This document shows, piece by piece, positions 1 to 7,830 of a stretch of DNA of 13,817 nt. Position 1 is the stretch's first letter. The number at the start of each line of letters is the position of its first letter. The stretch spans positions 1 to 13,817 of the forward strand of contig DASVDW010000216.1 of assembly GCA_036380925.1 (NCBI GenBank). Direction: 5' to 3'. The stretch comes from JAICLV01 sp036380925 (GTDB lineage: Bacteria; Actinomycetota; Actinomycetes; Acidothermales; Acidothermaceae). A program made the translations under genes and the position numbers. A model generated the notes under the pieces. It did not search any database and was not told the origin of the DNA. It saw only the letters and a list, made by a program, of their open reading frames with translations.

Positions 1-1
1 G

Positions 2-616
2 GGCGTCGCGGCGCTGGAACGGTTGTGCGCCGACGCGAGCTCGCGTGGCTTGCTGGTCCTGCTCGACGTGAAGCGCGGTGACATCGGCTCGACGTCGCAG
101 GCGTACGCGGAGGCCTATCTGAGCGAGCGCAGTTCGTTCGCGATCGACGCCATGACCGTGACTCCCTACCTCGGAGTGCGCGCGTTGGCGCCGATGTTCG
201 AGGCCGCGGCGGCCAGCGCTCGCGGCGTGTTCGTGGTCGCGCGCAGCTCGAATCCCGAAGGCGCCCCGATCCAAGACGCCCGGGTCGAGGGCGGCGCCGA
301 CGTCGTCCACCATGTGCTCGGCGAGGTTGGCCGGGTCAACGCGGGCGCCAGCGGACTCGGCTCGGTCGGTGTCGTCTTCGGCGCCACGTGTGAGACCGGC
401 GGGTACGACCTGCTCGGTTTCGGCGGCCCGATCCTCACGCCCGGACTAGGCGCGCAGGGCGCCACCGTCGACGACATCGCCCGCCGGTTCGCCGGCTGCG
501 CCGACCGTGTGCTGCCGGCCGCCTCGCGTTCCGTGCTGTCGGCGGGTCCGGATGTCGCCGCGATGCGCTCCGCCGCAGCCGACCTCGCGGCAGCCTGCCG
601 GCAGGCCCTGCGATGA
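2..616 (+). CDS. pyrF: Orotidine 5'-phosphate decarboxylase (type 2), 3' part only
   Basis: Catalyses decarboxylation of OMP to UMP, the last step of de novo pyrimidine synthesis, in the cytoplasm. The reading frame is open from base 2, so the N-terminus (by family length perhaps 70 residues) lies before the window; 204 residues are visible. The active-site signature LDVKRGDIGST is at visible residues 21-31, with the catalytic Lys and Asp of the DxKxxD motif (Asp22, Lys24, Asp27). Further family signatures are TVTPYLG, VVARSSNPEGA (a phosphate-binding region) and GPILTPGLGAQG near the C-terminus. These match the long actinobacterial/type-2 subfamily. Family assignment is firm. In many actinobacteria an integration host factor gene (mihF) follows pyrF; none is seen here. 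Confidence 0.95.
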   Translation, partial: GVAALERLCADASSRGLLVLLDVKRGDIGSTSQAYAEAYLSERSSFAIDAMTVTPYLGVRALAPMFEAAAASARGVFVVARSSNPEGAPIQDARVEGGADVVHHVLGEVGRVNAGASGLGSVGVVFGATCETGGYDLLGFGGPILTPGLGAQGATVDDIARRFAGCADRVLPAASRSVLSAGPDVAAMRSAAADLAAACRQALR

Positions 617-623
617 CCGCAGG

Positions 624-650
624 CGCCCGCGAGCCGGCCGGGCGGCGTTT
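624..650 (+). terminator. Weak hairpin after pyrF, possible terminator
   Basis: CGCCCG (624-629) can pair with CGGGCG (639-644) around a 9-nt loop, followed closely by GTTTCT. It starts 8 bases after the pyrF stop and precedes a 239-bp gap before the next gene. The stem is short and the T-run is poor, so this is only a candidate. Confidence 0.3.
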
Positions 651-845
651 CTAAGCGCCCGAACGCGCGCTGGCCGCCGACGATTCGCGGTGGTCCGCGG
701 TGGCCGAAATATGGCAATCGTGCGACAAATCGGCGTGTCGGGTAGGCAAGCGACCGGTCGCTTTGTGACCCTGCCTGTGCGGCAACCGACGGGCGGTCTC
801 AGGCGTCTGAACGGCTGCCGGGTTCACCAGCAAGCCCAGACGGGG
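651..845. other. Intergenic region with no recognised gene
   Basis: The gap between pyrF and the STAS gene. An ATG at 711 opens a frame ending at 917, but its Arg/Gly/Pro-rich product matches nothing I know, has no good ribosome binding site, and runs into the STAS gene in another frame. The promoter of the STAS gene probably lies here, but I see no convincing -35/-10 pair. Confidence 0.4.
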
Positions 846-855
846 AGGTGCCCAG

Positions 856-1284
856 ATGGCCGACCGCCGCCGCGCGAGCGCATCCAGGGCCGACTCAGCG
901 GTCGACCCGCGCGTTGACCCGCGCGTTGACTCGCACATCGTCGGGCGGCTGGACGTCACCACCGCCGCCGATCTGCGGGCCGACTTGATCGGCCTGCTGG
1001 AGCGTGACGGCGCCGCTGGCCCCGCCGCCGCCGACCTGGTGGTCGACCTGTCGGCCGTCGAGACGGTCGACATGGTCGGAGTCGGGCTGCTCGTCGGCGT
1101 CCACCGGCAAGCCCAGCGACATGGCCGCCGGCTGGTGTTGACCGGGGTGCCGCCCCGCGTGATGCGGCTGCTCACCGCCACCCGGCTGCGTCGGGTGCTC
1201 GCCGTTCGCGACCTGCCGAGGTCACGACCTGGGCTGCGGTTGCCGGACGACGGCGGCGCGCTCGCGGGGGCCGGCGCCGGCTGA
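856..1284 (+). CDS. STAS-domain protein, anti-sigma-factor-antagonist-like, lacking the phospho-Ser
   Basis: A 142-residue protein with a GGGGAGGTG ribosome binding site 6-7 bases before ATG 856. Residues 1-26 are basic, then acidic and repetitive (DPRVDPRVDS). Residues 27-120 fit a STAS fold: an initial IVGRLDVTTAADLR strand-helix, a central VVDLSAVETVDMVGVGLLVG segment, and the last strand around RLVLTGVPP. In SpoIIAA/RsbV-type antagonists the loop reads DSSG and the second Ser is phosphorylated by an anti-sigma kinase; here it reads DMVG (Asp72-Gly75), so Val74 replaces that Ser. The protein may therefore be a constitutive or non-phosphorylated partner-binding STAS domain. The C-terminal ~20 residues are Gly/Ala-rich and disordered-looking. 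No cognate kinase or sigma factor lies in the window. STAS assignment is good; partner unknown. Confidence 0.8.
   Translation: MADRRRASASRADSAVDPRVDPRVDSHIVGRLDVTTAADLRADLIGLLERDGAAGPAAADLVVDLSAVETVDMVGVGLLVGVHRQAQRHGRRLVLTGVPPRVMRLLTATRLRRVLAVRDLPRSRPGLRLPDDGGALAGAGAG
904..927 (+). repeat. Two tandem copies of a 12-bp unit in the STAS gene
   Basis: GACCCGCGCGTT occurs at 904-915 and again at 916-927, followed by a partial third copy (GACTCGCAC). It encodes Asp-Pro-Arg-Val repeated in the N-terminal tail and keeps frame, so copy-number change would only lengthen the tail. Confidence 0.85.
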
Positions 1285-1289
1285 CCCGC

Positions 1290-1311
1290 GAGCCGGTTGG
1301 CTCGGTTGGCT
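1290..1311 (+). repeat. 9-bp tandem repeat / small hairpin after the STAS gene
   Basis: CGGTTGGCT is repeated at 1294-1302 and 1303-1311, and GAGCC-GGTT-GGCTC (1290-1303) can fold into a 5-bp stem with a 4-nt loop. It lies 6 bases after the STAS stop codon. There is no T-run, so terminator activity is doubtful. Confidence 0.5.
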
Positions 1312-1376
1312 CGTGGGCCTTCATGAGCGGGCGGCACCCGCCGATGTGGTAATCGACGGCGCGCCGACCGCACCCC

Positions 1377-1381
1377 GGAGG
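1377..1381 (+). promoter_or_regulatory. Ribosome binding site that sets a TTG start for the first MoxR gene
   Basis: GGAGG at 1377-1381 lies 6 bases before TTG 1388. The alternative upstream in-frame GTG at 1313 has no comparable site, and the extra 25 residues it would add have no counterpart in the paralogue at 5644. Confidence 0.75.
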
Positions 1382-1387
1382 AACGCA

Positions 1388-2386
1388 TTGACCACCGGCC
1401 CCTTGCTGGCTTCGGCACGCCGTGATCAGCCCGCTCGCGGCGCGCCGGAGGTCGCCCAGCGGGTGATCGCCAATGTCGAGCAGGTCGTCCACGGCCGCCG
1501 CGCGGCGGTCGAGTTGGTCGCCTGCGGGTTGCTGGCGGGCGGCCACGTGCTGTTGCAGGACGTTCCCGGCAGCGGCAAGACCACCATCGCCCGCGCGTTC
1601 GCCCGATCAGTCGGGGGCGCGTTCCGCCGGATCCAGGCCACCGCCGACCTGCTGCCAGGCGACATCACCGGCTCGAGCGTGTGGGAGCCGGACCGGCACG
1701 GCTTCGTCTTCGTCCCCGGGCCGCTGTTCGCCCACGTCGTCCTCGTCGACGAGCTGAACCGGGCGACCCCCCGCGCGCAATCCGCGCTGCTTGAGGCGAT
1801 GGACGAGGCGGCGGTCACCGTCGACGGCGTGCGCCATCCGCTGCCTGATCCGTTCTTCCTGGTGGCGACCCAAAATCCGATCGACCAACATGGCACCTAT
1901 CCGCTGCCTGAGGGGCAGCTCGATCGGTTCGCCATCGCGTTGCGGCTCGGCGACAACGACGCCGCGACCGAGCGGCGCGTCGTCCGAGAGCAGCTGCGGC
2001 AGGCCACCGTCGACGGCCTGTCGGCGGTCGTCGACCCGGAGGAGCTGCGCGCCGTGCGGGCGGCGGTTCGCCAGACCCACATCGCCGACCCGGTGCTCGA
2101 CTACGCGGTCAACATCGCGCGGGCGACGCGGGTGCATCCCGGCGTGCGGATCGGGGCCAGCCCCCGGGCCGCCCTGGCTCTCGCTCGGTGCGCGCAGGCG
2201 CGCTCCGTCGTCCACGACCGCGAGTACGTACTGCCGGACGACGTGAAGCTGCTCGCGCCGTTCGTGCTCGGACATCGGCTGGTGTTGCACCGCGGGCCGC
2301 AGCGCAGCCCCGCCGACTCCCTCGGGGCCGGCGCCGCCGTCGTCGCGGAGGCGATGGCCACGGTGCCGGTACCGGTTCGCTCCTGA
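1388..2386 (+). CDS. MoxR-family AAA+ ATPase (first copy)
   Basis: A cytoplasmic AAA+ ATPase of the MoxR type, 332 residues from TTG 1388. Such proteins act as ATP-driven chaperone or assembly factors for products encoded beside them. Visible motifs: Walker A in DVPGSGKTT (residues 58-66, Lys64), Walker B in VVLVDELNRA (Asp121, Glu122), LLEAMDE, sensor 1 in ATQNP (Asn163), the EGQLDRF arginine (Arg180), and sensor 2 in GASPRA (Arg260). No transmembrane segment. It is the first gene of a MoxR / DUF58 / transglutaminase set: 41 bases separate its stop from the DUF58 start, filled by a repeat ladder. Its closest relative in the window is the MoxR at 5644; over 115 residues around the P-loop and Walker B I count about 22 differences. 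Family assignment is firm; the client protein is inferred from neighbours. Confidence 0.95.
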   Translation: MTTGPLLASARRDQPARGAPEVAQRVIANVEQVVHGRRAAVELVACGLLAGGHVLLQDVPGSGKTTIARAFARSVGGAFRRIQATADLLPGDITGSSVWEPDRHGFVFVPGPLFAHVVLVDELNRATPRAQSALLEAMDEAAVTVDGVRHPLPDPFFLVATQNPIDQHGTYPLPEGQLDRFAIALRLGDNDAATERRVVREQLRQATVDGLSAVVDPEELRAVRAAVRQTHIADPVLDYAVNIARATRVHPGVRIGASPRAALALARCAQARSVVHDREYVLPDDVKLLAPFVLGHRLVLHRGPQRSPADSLGAGAAVVAEAMATVPVPVRS

Positions 2387-2392
2387 CCGCGG

Positions 2393-2436
2393 CGGTGAGA
2401 CCTCGGTGAAACATCGGTGAGACCTCGGTGAGACGC
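2393..2436 (+). repeat. Four 11-bp direct repeats forming a chain of minicistrons before DUF58
   Basis: CGGTGAGACCT-type units lie at 2393-2403, 2404-2414 (two changes), 2415-2425 and 2426-2436 (last bases changed). Each unit has a GTG. The first three GTGs (2395, 2406, 2417) read four codons (MRPR, MKHR, MRPR) and stop at a TGA that overlaps the next GTG as GTGA. The fourth GTG (2428) is the DUF58 start. Each unit also has GGTGA, which may serve as a ribosome binding site. The arrangement is visible in the sequence; a role in coupling or reinitiation is inferred. Confidence 0.8.
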
Positions 2437-3489
2437 CGCCTCGCCGGCTTTCGAGCCGGTCGCTCGTTGCAGCCGGTGTTGATCGCCGCGGCGGCCCTGG
2501 TCGCGCTCGCGACGCTGACCCACAGCGTCTGGCTGCAGGTGGTCGCCTGCGGGCTGCTCGGCCTGGTCGCGTCGTCGGCGCTGTCGTTGGGCTTCGGCAC
2601 GGGGTGCGAGGTCACCCTGTCGCACCCGAACGACCTCGTCGTCGCGACGGCGGCGGAGGTCTGCTTCACGGTGCGAAACCCCGGGTCGCGACGGAGCCGT
2701 CCGCTGCTGTTGAGCTACCAGCTGGTCGCGTCACGGCCGCTCGCGCCCACCGTCACCGTGTACCTCGACTCCGTCGCTCCAGGCGGCCAGGTGGAGGCGC
2801 GCGCGACGCTGACCCCGCTGGCGCGCGGCGAGGCGACCTGCGCGCGGTGGTCGGTCACGCAGCTCGGCGCGTTCGGGCTGTTCAGCGTCAAGCCGGTGCG
2901 GACGCTGGAACGGCGGGTGGCGGTCGCACCGCAGCCGGCGACGCCGGTGGCGCTGCGTGCGCCGGGCGGCGCGCGAGAAGGCGCCGGCCCGGTGCGGTCC
3001 GGCCTCGACGTGCGAGGCGTGCGCGAATGGCGCCCCGGCGACCCGGCGCGGCGCGTGCACTGGCGAGCGACCGCCCGGACCGGCGAGTTGCGGGTCTTGG
3101 AGCGCGGCGAACCCTCGCATCCGGCGTTGGGCGTCCTCTTCGCCGGGCGGGCCGGCGACCCGCGATTCGAAACGGTGCTGGCGAGGACGGCCGCCACCGT
3201 CGCGCTGGCCCTGGAGGACGGCGCCGAGTGCCACGCGTGGCTCGAGCAGCCCGGAGCCGGCTGCTTCGGACGGCTCACGCCGTCGTCGTCCGTCACCCCG
3301 TTCGTTCGGGTTGAAGCGGCTGAATTGCCATCCGACAAAGGCATCTCGCATCTGCTCGACCACGTCGGCGCCGGCGGCTTGCTGCTGCTCGCCATCGCGG
3401 ACGACGTGCCGCAGGCGTGGTCCGAGCAGGTCCGCGCCGTCGCCGCGTCGTCCGGTCTCGACGTCGTCGACATGCGGGAGTTCCCGTGA
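2428..3489 (+). CDS. DUF58 membrane-anchored protein (first copy)
   Basis: 353 residues from GTG 2428. Two hydrophobic segments near the N-terminus (about residues 16-32 and 35-55) anchor it in the membrane. A beta-rich region follows, and the DUF58 signature lies at about 193-226: DVRGVREWRPGDPARRVHW followed by RATARTGELRVLE. DUF58 proteins accompany MoxR ATPases and often a transglutaminase or VWA-domain protein; their biochemical role is not settled. The stop codon overlaps the following transglutaminase start (GTGA at 3486-3489), so the two are translationally coupled. The start is chosen because upstream GTGs close within four codons. Family assignment is firm. Confidence 0.9.
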   Translation: MRRRLAGFRAGRSLQPVLIAAAALVALATLTHSVWLQVVACGLLGLVASSALSLGFGTGCEVTLSHPNDLVVATAAEVCFTVRNPGSRRSRPLLLSYQLVASRPLAPTVTVYLDSVAPGGQVEARATLTPLARGEATCARWSVTQLGAFGLFSVKPVRTLERRVAVAPQPATPVALRAPGGAREGAGPVRSGLDVRGVREWRPGDPARRVHWRATARTGELRVLERGEPSHPALGVLFAGRAGDPRFETVLARTAATVALALEDGAECHAWLEQPGAGCFGRLTPSSSVTPFVRVEAAELPSDKGISHLLDHVGAGGLLLLAIADDVPQAWSEQVRAVAASSGLDVVDMREFP

Positions 3490-5573
3490 CGCCGCAAGCG
3501 GCGGAGCTCGCGCGACAAAACGCGCGCGCCACCCGGATCGCGTTCATGGTCGCGGGCGCGTGCGGGGAGTTCGCGGTGCAGCCGCTCGCGCCGTTTCCGG
3601 TCTGGTTGGCGATGTTGGCGCTCTTCGTCGTGGTCGCGTTGGCGGCGGTCGGGCAGCCGTTTGCCGCGGTGGCTGACGGAACTGACGGGACGAACCGGAA
3701 CCGGCGTGTTTGGCCGGTGCGCCAGCTCGTCGCGGTCGTGGTGATCGCGCTCGCGGGCGCGGAGGCGCTGACCCAGTTGCGGCCTGGCGACGTGCAGTCC
3801 GAGGGTCGCACGCTCGCGCTGCTGATGCTGTTCGTGCAGTTCGCCCACGCGCTCGCGTCACGAACCCGGCGGGAGACCGCTCTGGGCTGCGGAGTGGTGG
3901 TCGCGACCCTGGCCGTCGCGGCGGTGTTCGGCGGCGACGTGACGCTGATCGCGCCGATGGCGCTGGCGCTGGCGGGCGTCGCGGTGACCGCGGCGCTGCT
4001 GCAGCGCGGCGTCCTCCTGGAGTCGGCCACCGCGGTCAGCGCGGGGTCGCCCGCCTCCGTCGTCCGGGCATGCGTCGCGCCGCTCGCGAGCGCGCTCGCG
4101 ATCGGCGCGCTGATCTTCCTCGCGCTGCCGGACACCTCCGGGCTGCGGGTGCGCAGCTCCCTTGGCGGGTCCGGTCGGCTGTCCGGCCCGGCGGCCGACC
4201 GCGGCGTCTCCGGAGTCGGCGCCGTCGGCGCGGGCACGCTGGATCTCAACGCGCGCGGCGCGCTGTCCGACGCGCCGGTGCTCGAAGTCGACGCCAGCGC
4301 GCCGCGGTATTGGCAAGGCGCGGTCTTCGCCGACTTCGACGGCCGGTCCTGGCGGTCGTCGCGGCAGGGTGGCCTGCTGCTGTGGACGCCTGACGACGGC
4401 ATGCTGCGCCCGGCCGGCGCGCCCGCCCCGGTCCGCTTCCGCACCGACCACGCGACCGTGCTGGGCGGCGTCGACGTCGTGCTCGCGCCGGGCGCCCCGA
4501 CCGGATACGCCGGCCCGGGGACCGTGGTCTCCGATCCCGACGGCAACGCGCGGTTCGTCGGCGACGGACCGGACCGAAACGCCGGTTACGACGTGGCCTC
4601 GGTGCTGGCCGGCGCTTCGGACGACGCGCTGCGCGCCGCCGCCGGCGCCGACGTCGACGACCCCCGGTGGACCGCGGTGCCGAGTGTGATGGCGCCGCGG
4701 GTGCGGGCGCTGGCGGTCCAGCTGACCGCGTCGGCGAGCAACCGCTTCGACGCCGTGGCGGCGGTCGAGGACTACCTGAAGGCGACCGAGACCTACGACA
4801 TCAACTCCCCGTTGCCGCGCCGCGGCGACGACCCGATCGACGACTTCTTGTTCGTCTCGCACCGCGGCTTTTGCGAGCAGTTCGCGACCGCGGCGGTGAT
4901 GCTCTTGCGCAGCGTCGGCGTGCCCGCCCGGCTGGTCACCGGCTACGCGTTCGGCGACACGACGTCGCGGCCGGGCGAGCGGATCTTCCGCCAGCGGGAC
5001 GCCCACGCCTGGGTGCAGGTGTATTACCCCGGCGTCGGCTGGGTGGCCAGCGACGCCACCCCCTCCGGCGCCGCAGGCGCCGCGTCGTCCGGCGCGGCTT
5101 CGGTGCGCGAGCGGATCGCCGGCGCGTTGCGCGCGGCCTGGAAACGGATTCCGCACGGGCGGGTCGGGGCGTTCGTCGCGGTGGCCGCCGCTTTCGCGAT
5201 CGGCGCGGCGTTGGTGCTGCTCGCCGGTCGAGGGCTGGCGCGGCGTCGGCAAAGGGCGCGCGCGACGGGCCGCCCGGACGACGGTCCGGTGCTGGCCGCC
5301 TACCTGCGGCTGGAGCGCGCGCTCGCGGCCCAGGAGCGGGCCCGCGCGCCCGGTGAGACGTTCGGCGAGTTCGCCCGGAGGTTGGGTGGGCTGGCGGTCG
5401 GCGCGGGTGAGGTCGCGCGCGCGATGCGCTGCCTCGAGCAGGAGTGTTACGGCGGTCGCGGCCGACAACCTGCGCCGGCCGAGGTGGCCGCCGCGGTGGC
5501 CGTCTTCGACCGGCTGCGCGCCGCGGCGCGCGACGACGTGCCCGTTGTGGTCGGGAACGCTCCGCGACGGTGA
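3486..5573 (+). CDS. TgpA-like membrane transglutaminase with C-terminal DUF4129-like domain (first copy)
   Basis: 695 residues from GTG 3486, with GGGAG 5 bases upstream and a 4-base overlap with the DUF58 stop. About six or seven hydrophobic segments fill residues 18-214. A large extracytoplasmic part follows, with a transglutaminase-like core whose triad is Cys463 (RGFCEQFA), His507 (RDAHAWVQVYYPGVGW) and Asp523 (ASDATPS). A further membrane segment (about 560-582) is followed by an Arg-rich stop and a cytoplasmic DUF4129-like tail (about 599-656, ending LEQECYGG). All three catalytic residues are present, so it is probably active as a transglutaminase or protease-like acyl-transfer enzyme; its substrate cannot be read from sequence. 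The same MoxR-DUF58-TgpA order is known from Pseudomonas, where TgpA matters for viability. The longer frame opening at 3417 was rejected because its added residues are a low-complexity Arg run inside the DUF58 gene. Confidence 0.92.
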   Translation: MTPQAAELARQNARATRIAFMVAGACGEFAVQPLAPFPVWLAMLALFVVVALAAVGQPFAAVADGTDGTNRNRRVWPVRQLVAVVVIALAGAEALTQLRPGDVQSEGRTLALLMLFVQFAHALASRTRRETALGCGVVVATLAVAAVFGGDVTLIAPMALALAGVAVTAALLQRGVLLESATAVSAGSPASVVRACVAPLASALAIGALIFLALPDTSGLRVRSSLGGSGRLSGPAADRGVSGVGAVGAGTLDLNARGALSDAPVLEVDASAPRYWQGAVFADFDGRSWRSSRQGGLLLWTPDDGMLRPAGAPAPVRFRTDHATVLGGVDVVLAPGAPTGYAGPGTVVSDPDGNARFVGDGPDRNAGYDVASVLAGASDDALRAAAGADVDDPRWTAVPSVMAPRVRALAVQLTASASNRFDAVAAVEDYLKATETYDINSPLPRRGDDPIDDFLFVSHRGFCEQFATAAVMLLRSVGVPARLVTGYAFGDTTSRPGERIFRQRDAHAWVQVYYPGVGWVASDATPSGAAGAASSGAASVRERIAGALRAAWKRIPHGRVGAFVAVAAAFAIGAALVLLAGRGLARRRQRARATGRPDDGPVLAAYLRLERALAAQERARAPGETFGEFARRLGGLAVGAGEVARAMRCLEQECYGGRGRQPAPAEVAAAVAVFDRLRAAARDDVPVVVGNAPRR

Positions 5574-5584
5574 GCGTCGGCTCA
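5571..5584 (+). other. Small hairpin spanning the first transglutaminase stop codon
   Basis: TGAGC-GTCG-GCTCA forms a 5-bp stem with a 4-nt loop, the stop codon being in the left arm. It lies in the 70-base gap between the two operon copies. There is no T-run. It could be a weak transcript-processing or pausing element, or chance. Confidence 0.3.
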
Positions 5585-5643
5585 GATCGGAGCCGCGGCG
5601 GCCGATAGGAGAGCGCTTCGCATGACGCGAGGGAGGACGCCGG

Positions 5644-6675
5644 ATGGATTCGCAGGCTCAGCTTGCGCTGGTCGACGACACCTTCGACTCGGTGCCCGAC
5701 GGATATGCCACCGAGTCGCGCTCGCTTGCCGAGGACGCCGCCACCCGGCTGATCTCGAACGTCGAGCAGGTTGTGCACGGACGGCGGGCCGCCGTGGAGT
5801 TGGTGGTGGCCGGTCTGCTCTCGGGCGGGCACGTGCTCGTGCAAGACGTCCCAGGCAGCGGCAAGACGACCCTCGCGCACGCGGTAGCGCGCTCGGTCGG
5901 CGGCGACTTTCGCCGCATCCAATGCACCGCCGACCTGCTGCCCGGCGACGTCACGGGCTCGGCGATGTGGAATCCGTCGAAGCAAGAGTTCACCTTTGTG
6001 CCCGGACCCATCTTCGCCAACGTGTTGCTCGTCGACGAGTTGAACCGCGCGACGCCGCGTGCCCAATCGGCGTTGCTGGAGGCGATGGACGAGGCGACCG
6101 TCACCGTCGACGGGGTACGCCACGATCTGCCGAACCCGTTTTTCGTTGTGGCGACGCAAAATCCAACGGACCAGTACGGAACCTACCCGCTGCCCGAAGG
6201 GCAGCTCGACCGTTTCGCGTTGGGGCTGAGCCTCGGCCCGAACGACCGGGCCACCGAGCGCCGGGTGATGCGCGAGCAGCTGATTCGCGCCACCGTCAAC
6301 GACCTGCAGCCGGTGCTGGCGCCTGAGGAGCTGCGTTGGTTGCAGCTCGAGGTGCGCCGGACGTACGTCGCGGACGCCGTCCTGGATTTTTGCCTCTCCG
6401 TGGTGGCCGCGACGAGGGAGCATCCCGACGTGCGGGTCGGCGCCAGTTCGCGCGCCGCGCTTTCGTTGTTGCGGTGCGCGCAGGCGCGGGCACTGGTCGC
6501 CGGTCGCAATTACGTCGTCCCCGACGACATCAAGTTGTTGGCGCCCACCGCGTTGGGGCATCGGATTGTGCTGGCGCCTGGCGTGGCCGGTCCGGTCGCG
6601 ATGGGCTCGACGTCGGCAGGCGTCTCCATCGTTCGCGACGTTCTCGCGTCCGTGCCGGTTCCGTTGCGCTCCTGA
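5644..6675 (+). CDS. MoxR-family AAA+ ATPase (second copy)
   Basis: 343 residues from ATG 5644, with GGGAGG at 5631-5636 seven bases upstream. Motifs match the first copy with an offset of 10 residues: Walker A DVPGSGKTT (Lys74), Walker B VLLVDELNRA (Asp131, Glu132), sensor 1 ATQNP (Asn173), EGQLDRF (Arg190) and sensor 2 GASSRA (Arg270). All ATPase residues are intact. The N-terminal ~35 residues are unrelated to the first copy. The segment VRHDLPNPFFVVATQNP and the P-loop region are strongly conserved, while the lid half has drifted more, as expected if each ATPase now serves its own DUF58/TgpA partner. It is followed after 9 bases by the second DUF58 gene. Family is firm; client specificity is inferred. 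Confidence 0.95.
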   Translation: MDSQAQLALVDDTFDSVPDGYATESRSLAEDAATRLISNVEQVVHGRRAAVELVVAGLLSGGHVLVQDVPGSGKTTLAHAVARSVGGDFRRIQCTADLLPGDVTGSAMWNPSKQEFTFVPGPIFANVLLVDELNRATPRAQSALLEAMDEATVTVDGVRHDLPNPFFVVATQNPTDQYGTYPLPEGQLDRFALGLSLGPNDRATERRVMREQLIRATVNDLQPVLAPEELRWLQLEVRRTYVADAVLDFCLSVVAATREHPDVRVGASSRAALSLLRCAQARALVAGRNYVVPDDIKLLAPTALGHRIVLAPGVAGPVAMGSTSAGVSIVRDVLASVPVPLRS

Positions 6676-6684
6676 GGTGGCTGG

Positions 6685-7830
6685 ATGGCTACCAGGGCGA
6701 CCGGAACAGCGCGGCGCGCTCGACAACGGGTGCATGTCGCGCAAAGCGTGTGGCCAACGCTTGGCGGGGCGGCGGCCGCCTTCGCGCTCGCCGCGTATGA
6801 GCGCTTGATCTGGCCGCAGCTGATCGGCTGTGTGTTGGTCGCCATGGTGCTGATTTCCCTTGCCGCCGTGGCTTTTCCGCTGCGGCTCGAGGTCACGGTG
6901 GACGCTCCGTCCCGGGTCCGACAGGGCGTGCCGTTCGACTCCGTGATCCGAATCGCGAACCTCTCCCGGGCCGGGCGCGGCGCGTTGCTGGTGCGCCAAG
7001 GTTGGCCCGCAAGGCCGGGACGCCGTGCCTTGGTTCACGACCTCGCCGGTTACGTGGACGACGTGCCTGCCCGCGACGCCGTCGACCTGCGAAAGACGCG
7101 CACGCCGTTGTCGCGTGGTGTCGCGGACAAGCTTTGCGTCGAAGTCGAGATCGCCGCGCCATTCGGCTTCTTCTCCAGGGTTTCACGCCACCACGTGGCG
7201 CAACGGCTGATGGTGCTCCCGGCGCCGTCGACCGAGGTGGCGCTGCCCGTCATCGACGGCGGGCAGCCCACCGGCGTCGGGGCGCGGGTTCCCGACATCG
7301 ACATCCGCGGCGTGCGGGACTGGCGTCCTGGTGACCGCATCGCCTCCGTGCATTGGCGCTCTGTCGTGCGCACCGGGCGGATGACGGTGTGGGAGCGCGA
7401 CGGCAGGTCAGCGGGCTCGCTGTCCGTCGTCGCGCTGGCGCCGGCGCGGCGTGGCCGCGTCGTCTCGGACGACGCGTTTGAGGCGGGGATCGCCACGGTG
7501 GCCGCGGCGGGAATCGTCGCGTTGCGAGGAAGCGTGCCGATCTGCCTGGTGGCGCAGGAGAAGAAATCCCTGCCGGTGGTGCGACACCCCACCAGCGAGG
7601 CGGCGCTTTTGGAGTGCCTCGCCGGCCTCGACGTGGCGACCCGCCCAAGCCCCGCATTGTTGGAACACGCGTTGTCGCACGCGGCCGACGGCGGGCTCAT
7701 CGTTGTTCTCGCGAGTTCCGCGGCGCCGGCCTCCTGGCGCGCCGCCGTGTTCGACGCCGCTCGCTCGATCGGCGCGATCGCGATTGACGCGTCCGAGTTG
7801 ACACCGAGCACGCGCCGGGCATCCGCATGA
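6685..7830 (+). CDS. DUF58 membrane-anchored protein (second copy)
   Basis: 381 residues from ATG 6685; the ribosome binding site GAGGTGG (6674-6680) overlaps the preceding MoxR stop codon. A basic N-terminus (residues 1-16) leads into two hydrophobic segments (about 24-38 and 43-64). The DUF58 signature lies at about 206-237: DIRGVRDWRPGDRIASVHW then RSVVRTGRMTVWE. Compared with the first copy, the signature and the PFGFFS / AFGLFS element before it are kept, but the rest is much diverged and the protein is 28 residues longer. The stop codon overlaps the next start as ATGA (7827-7830). Confidence 0.9.
   Translation: MATRATGTARRARQRVHVAQSVWPTLGGAAAAFALAAYERLIWPQLIGCVLVAMVLISLAAVAFPLRLEVTVDAPSRVRQGVPFDSVIRIANLSRAGRGALLVRQGWPARPGRRALVHDLAGYVDDVPARDAVDLRKTRTPLSRGVADKLCVEVEIAAPFGFFSRVSRHHVAQRLMVLPAPSTEVALPVIDGGQPTGVGARVPDIDIRGVRDWRPGDRIASVHWRSVVRTGRMTVWERDGRSAGSLSVVALAPARRGRVVSDDAFEAGIATVAAAGIVALRGSVPICLVAQEKKSLPVVRHPTSEAALLECLAGLDVATRPSPALLEHALSHAADGGLIVVLASSAAPASWRAAVFDAARSIGAIAIDASELTPSTRRASA

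Noticed and set aside
738..744. Sigma-B-like -10 (GGGTA) ahead of the STAS gene
   Set aside because: No GTTT-type -35 at the required distance, so the match is probably chance.
711..917. Possible small gene from ATG 711 in the pyrF-STAS gap (checked as a mihF candidate)
   Set aside because: No resemblance to actinobacterial integration host factor, no good ribosome binding site, and it overlaps the STAS start by about 60 bases.
1313..1387. N-terminal extension of the first MoxR from GTG 1313
   Set aside because: GGAGG lies 6 bases before TTG 1388, the extension is not conserved in the paralogue, and no ribosome binding site precedes 1313.
4936..7038. 700-residue open frame on the minus strand
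   Set aside because: Antisense shadow of the transglutaminase and MoxR genes; Arg/His-rich with no recognised fold.
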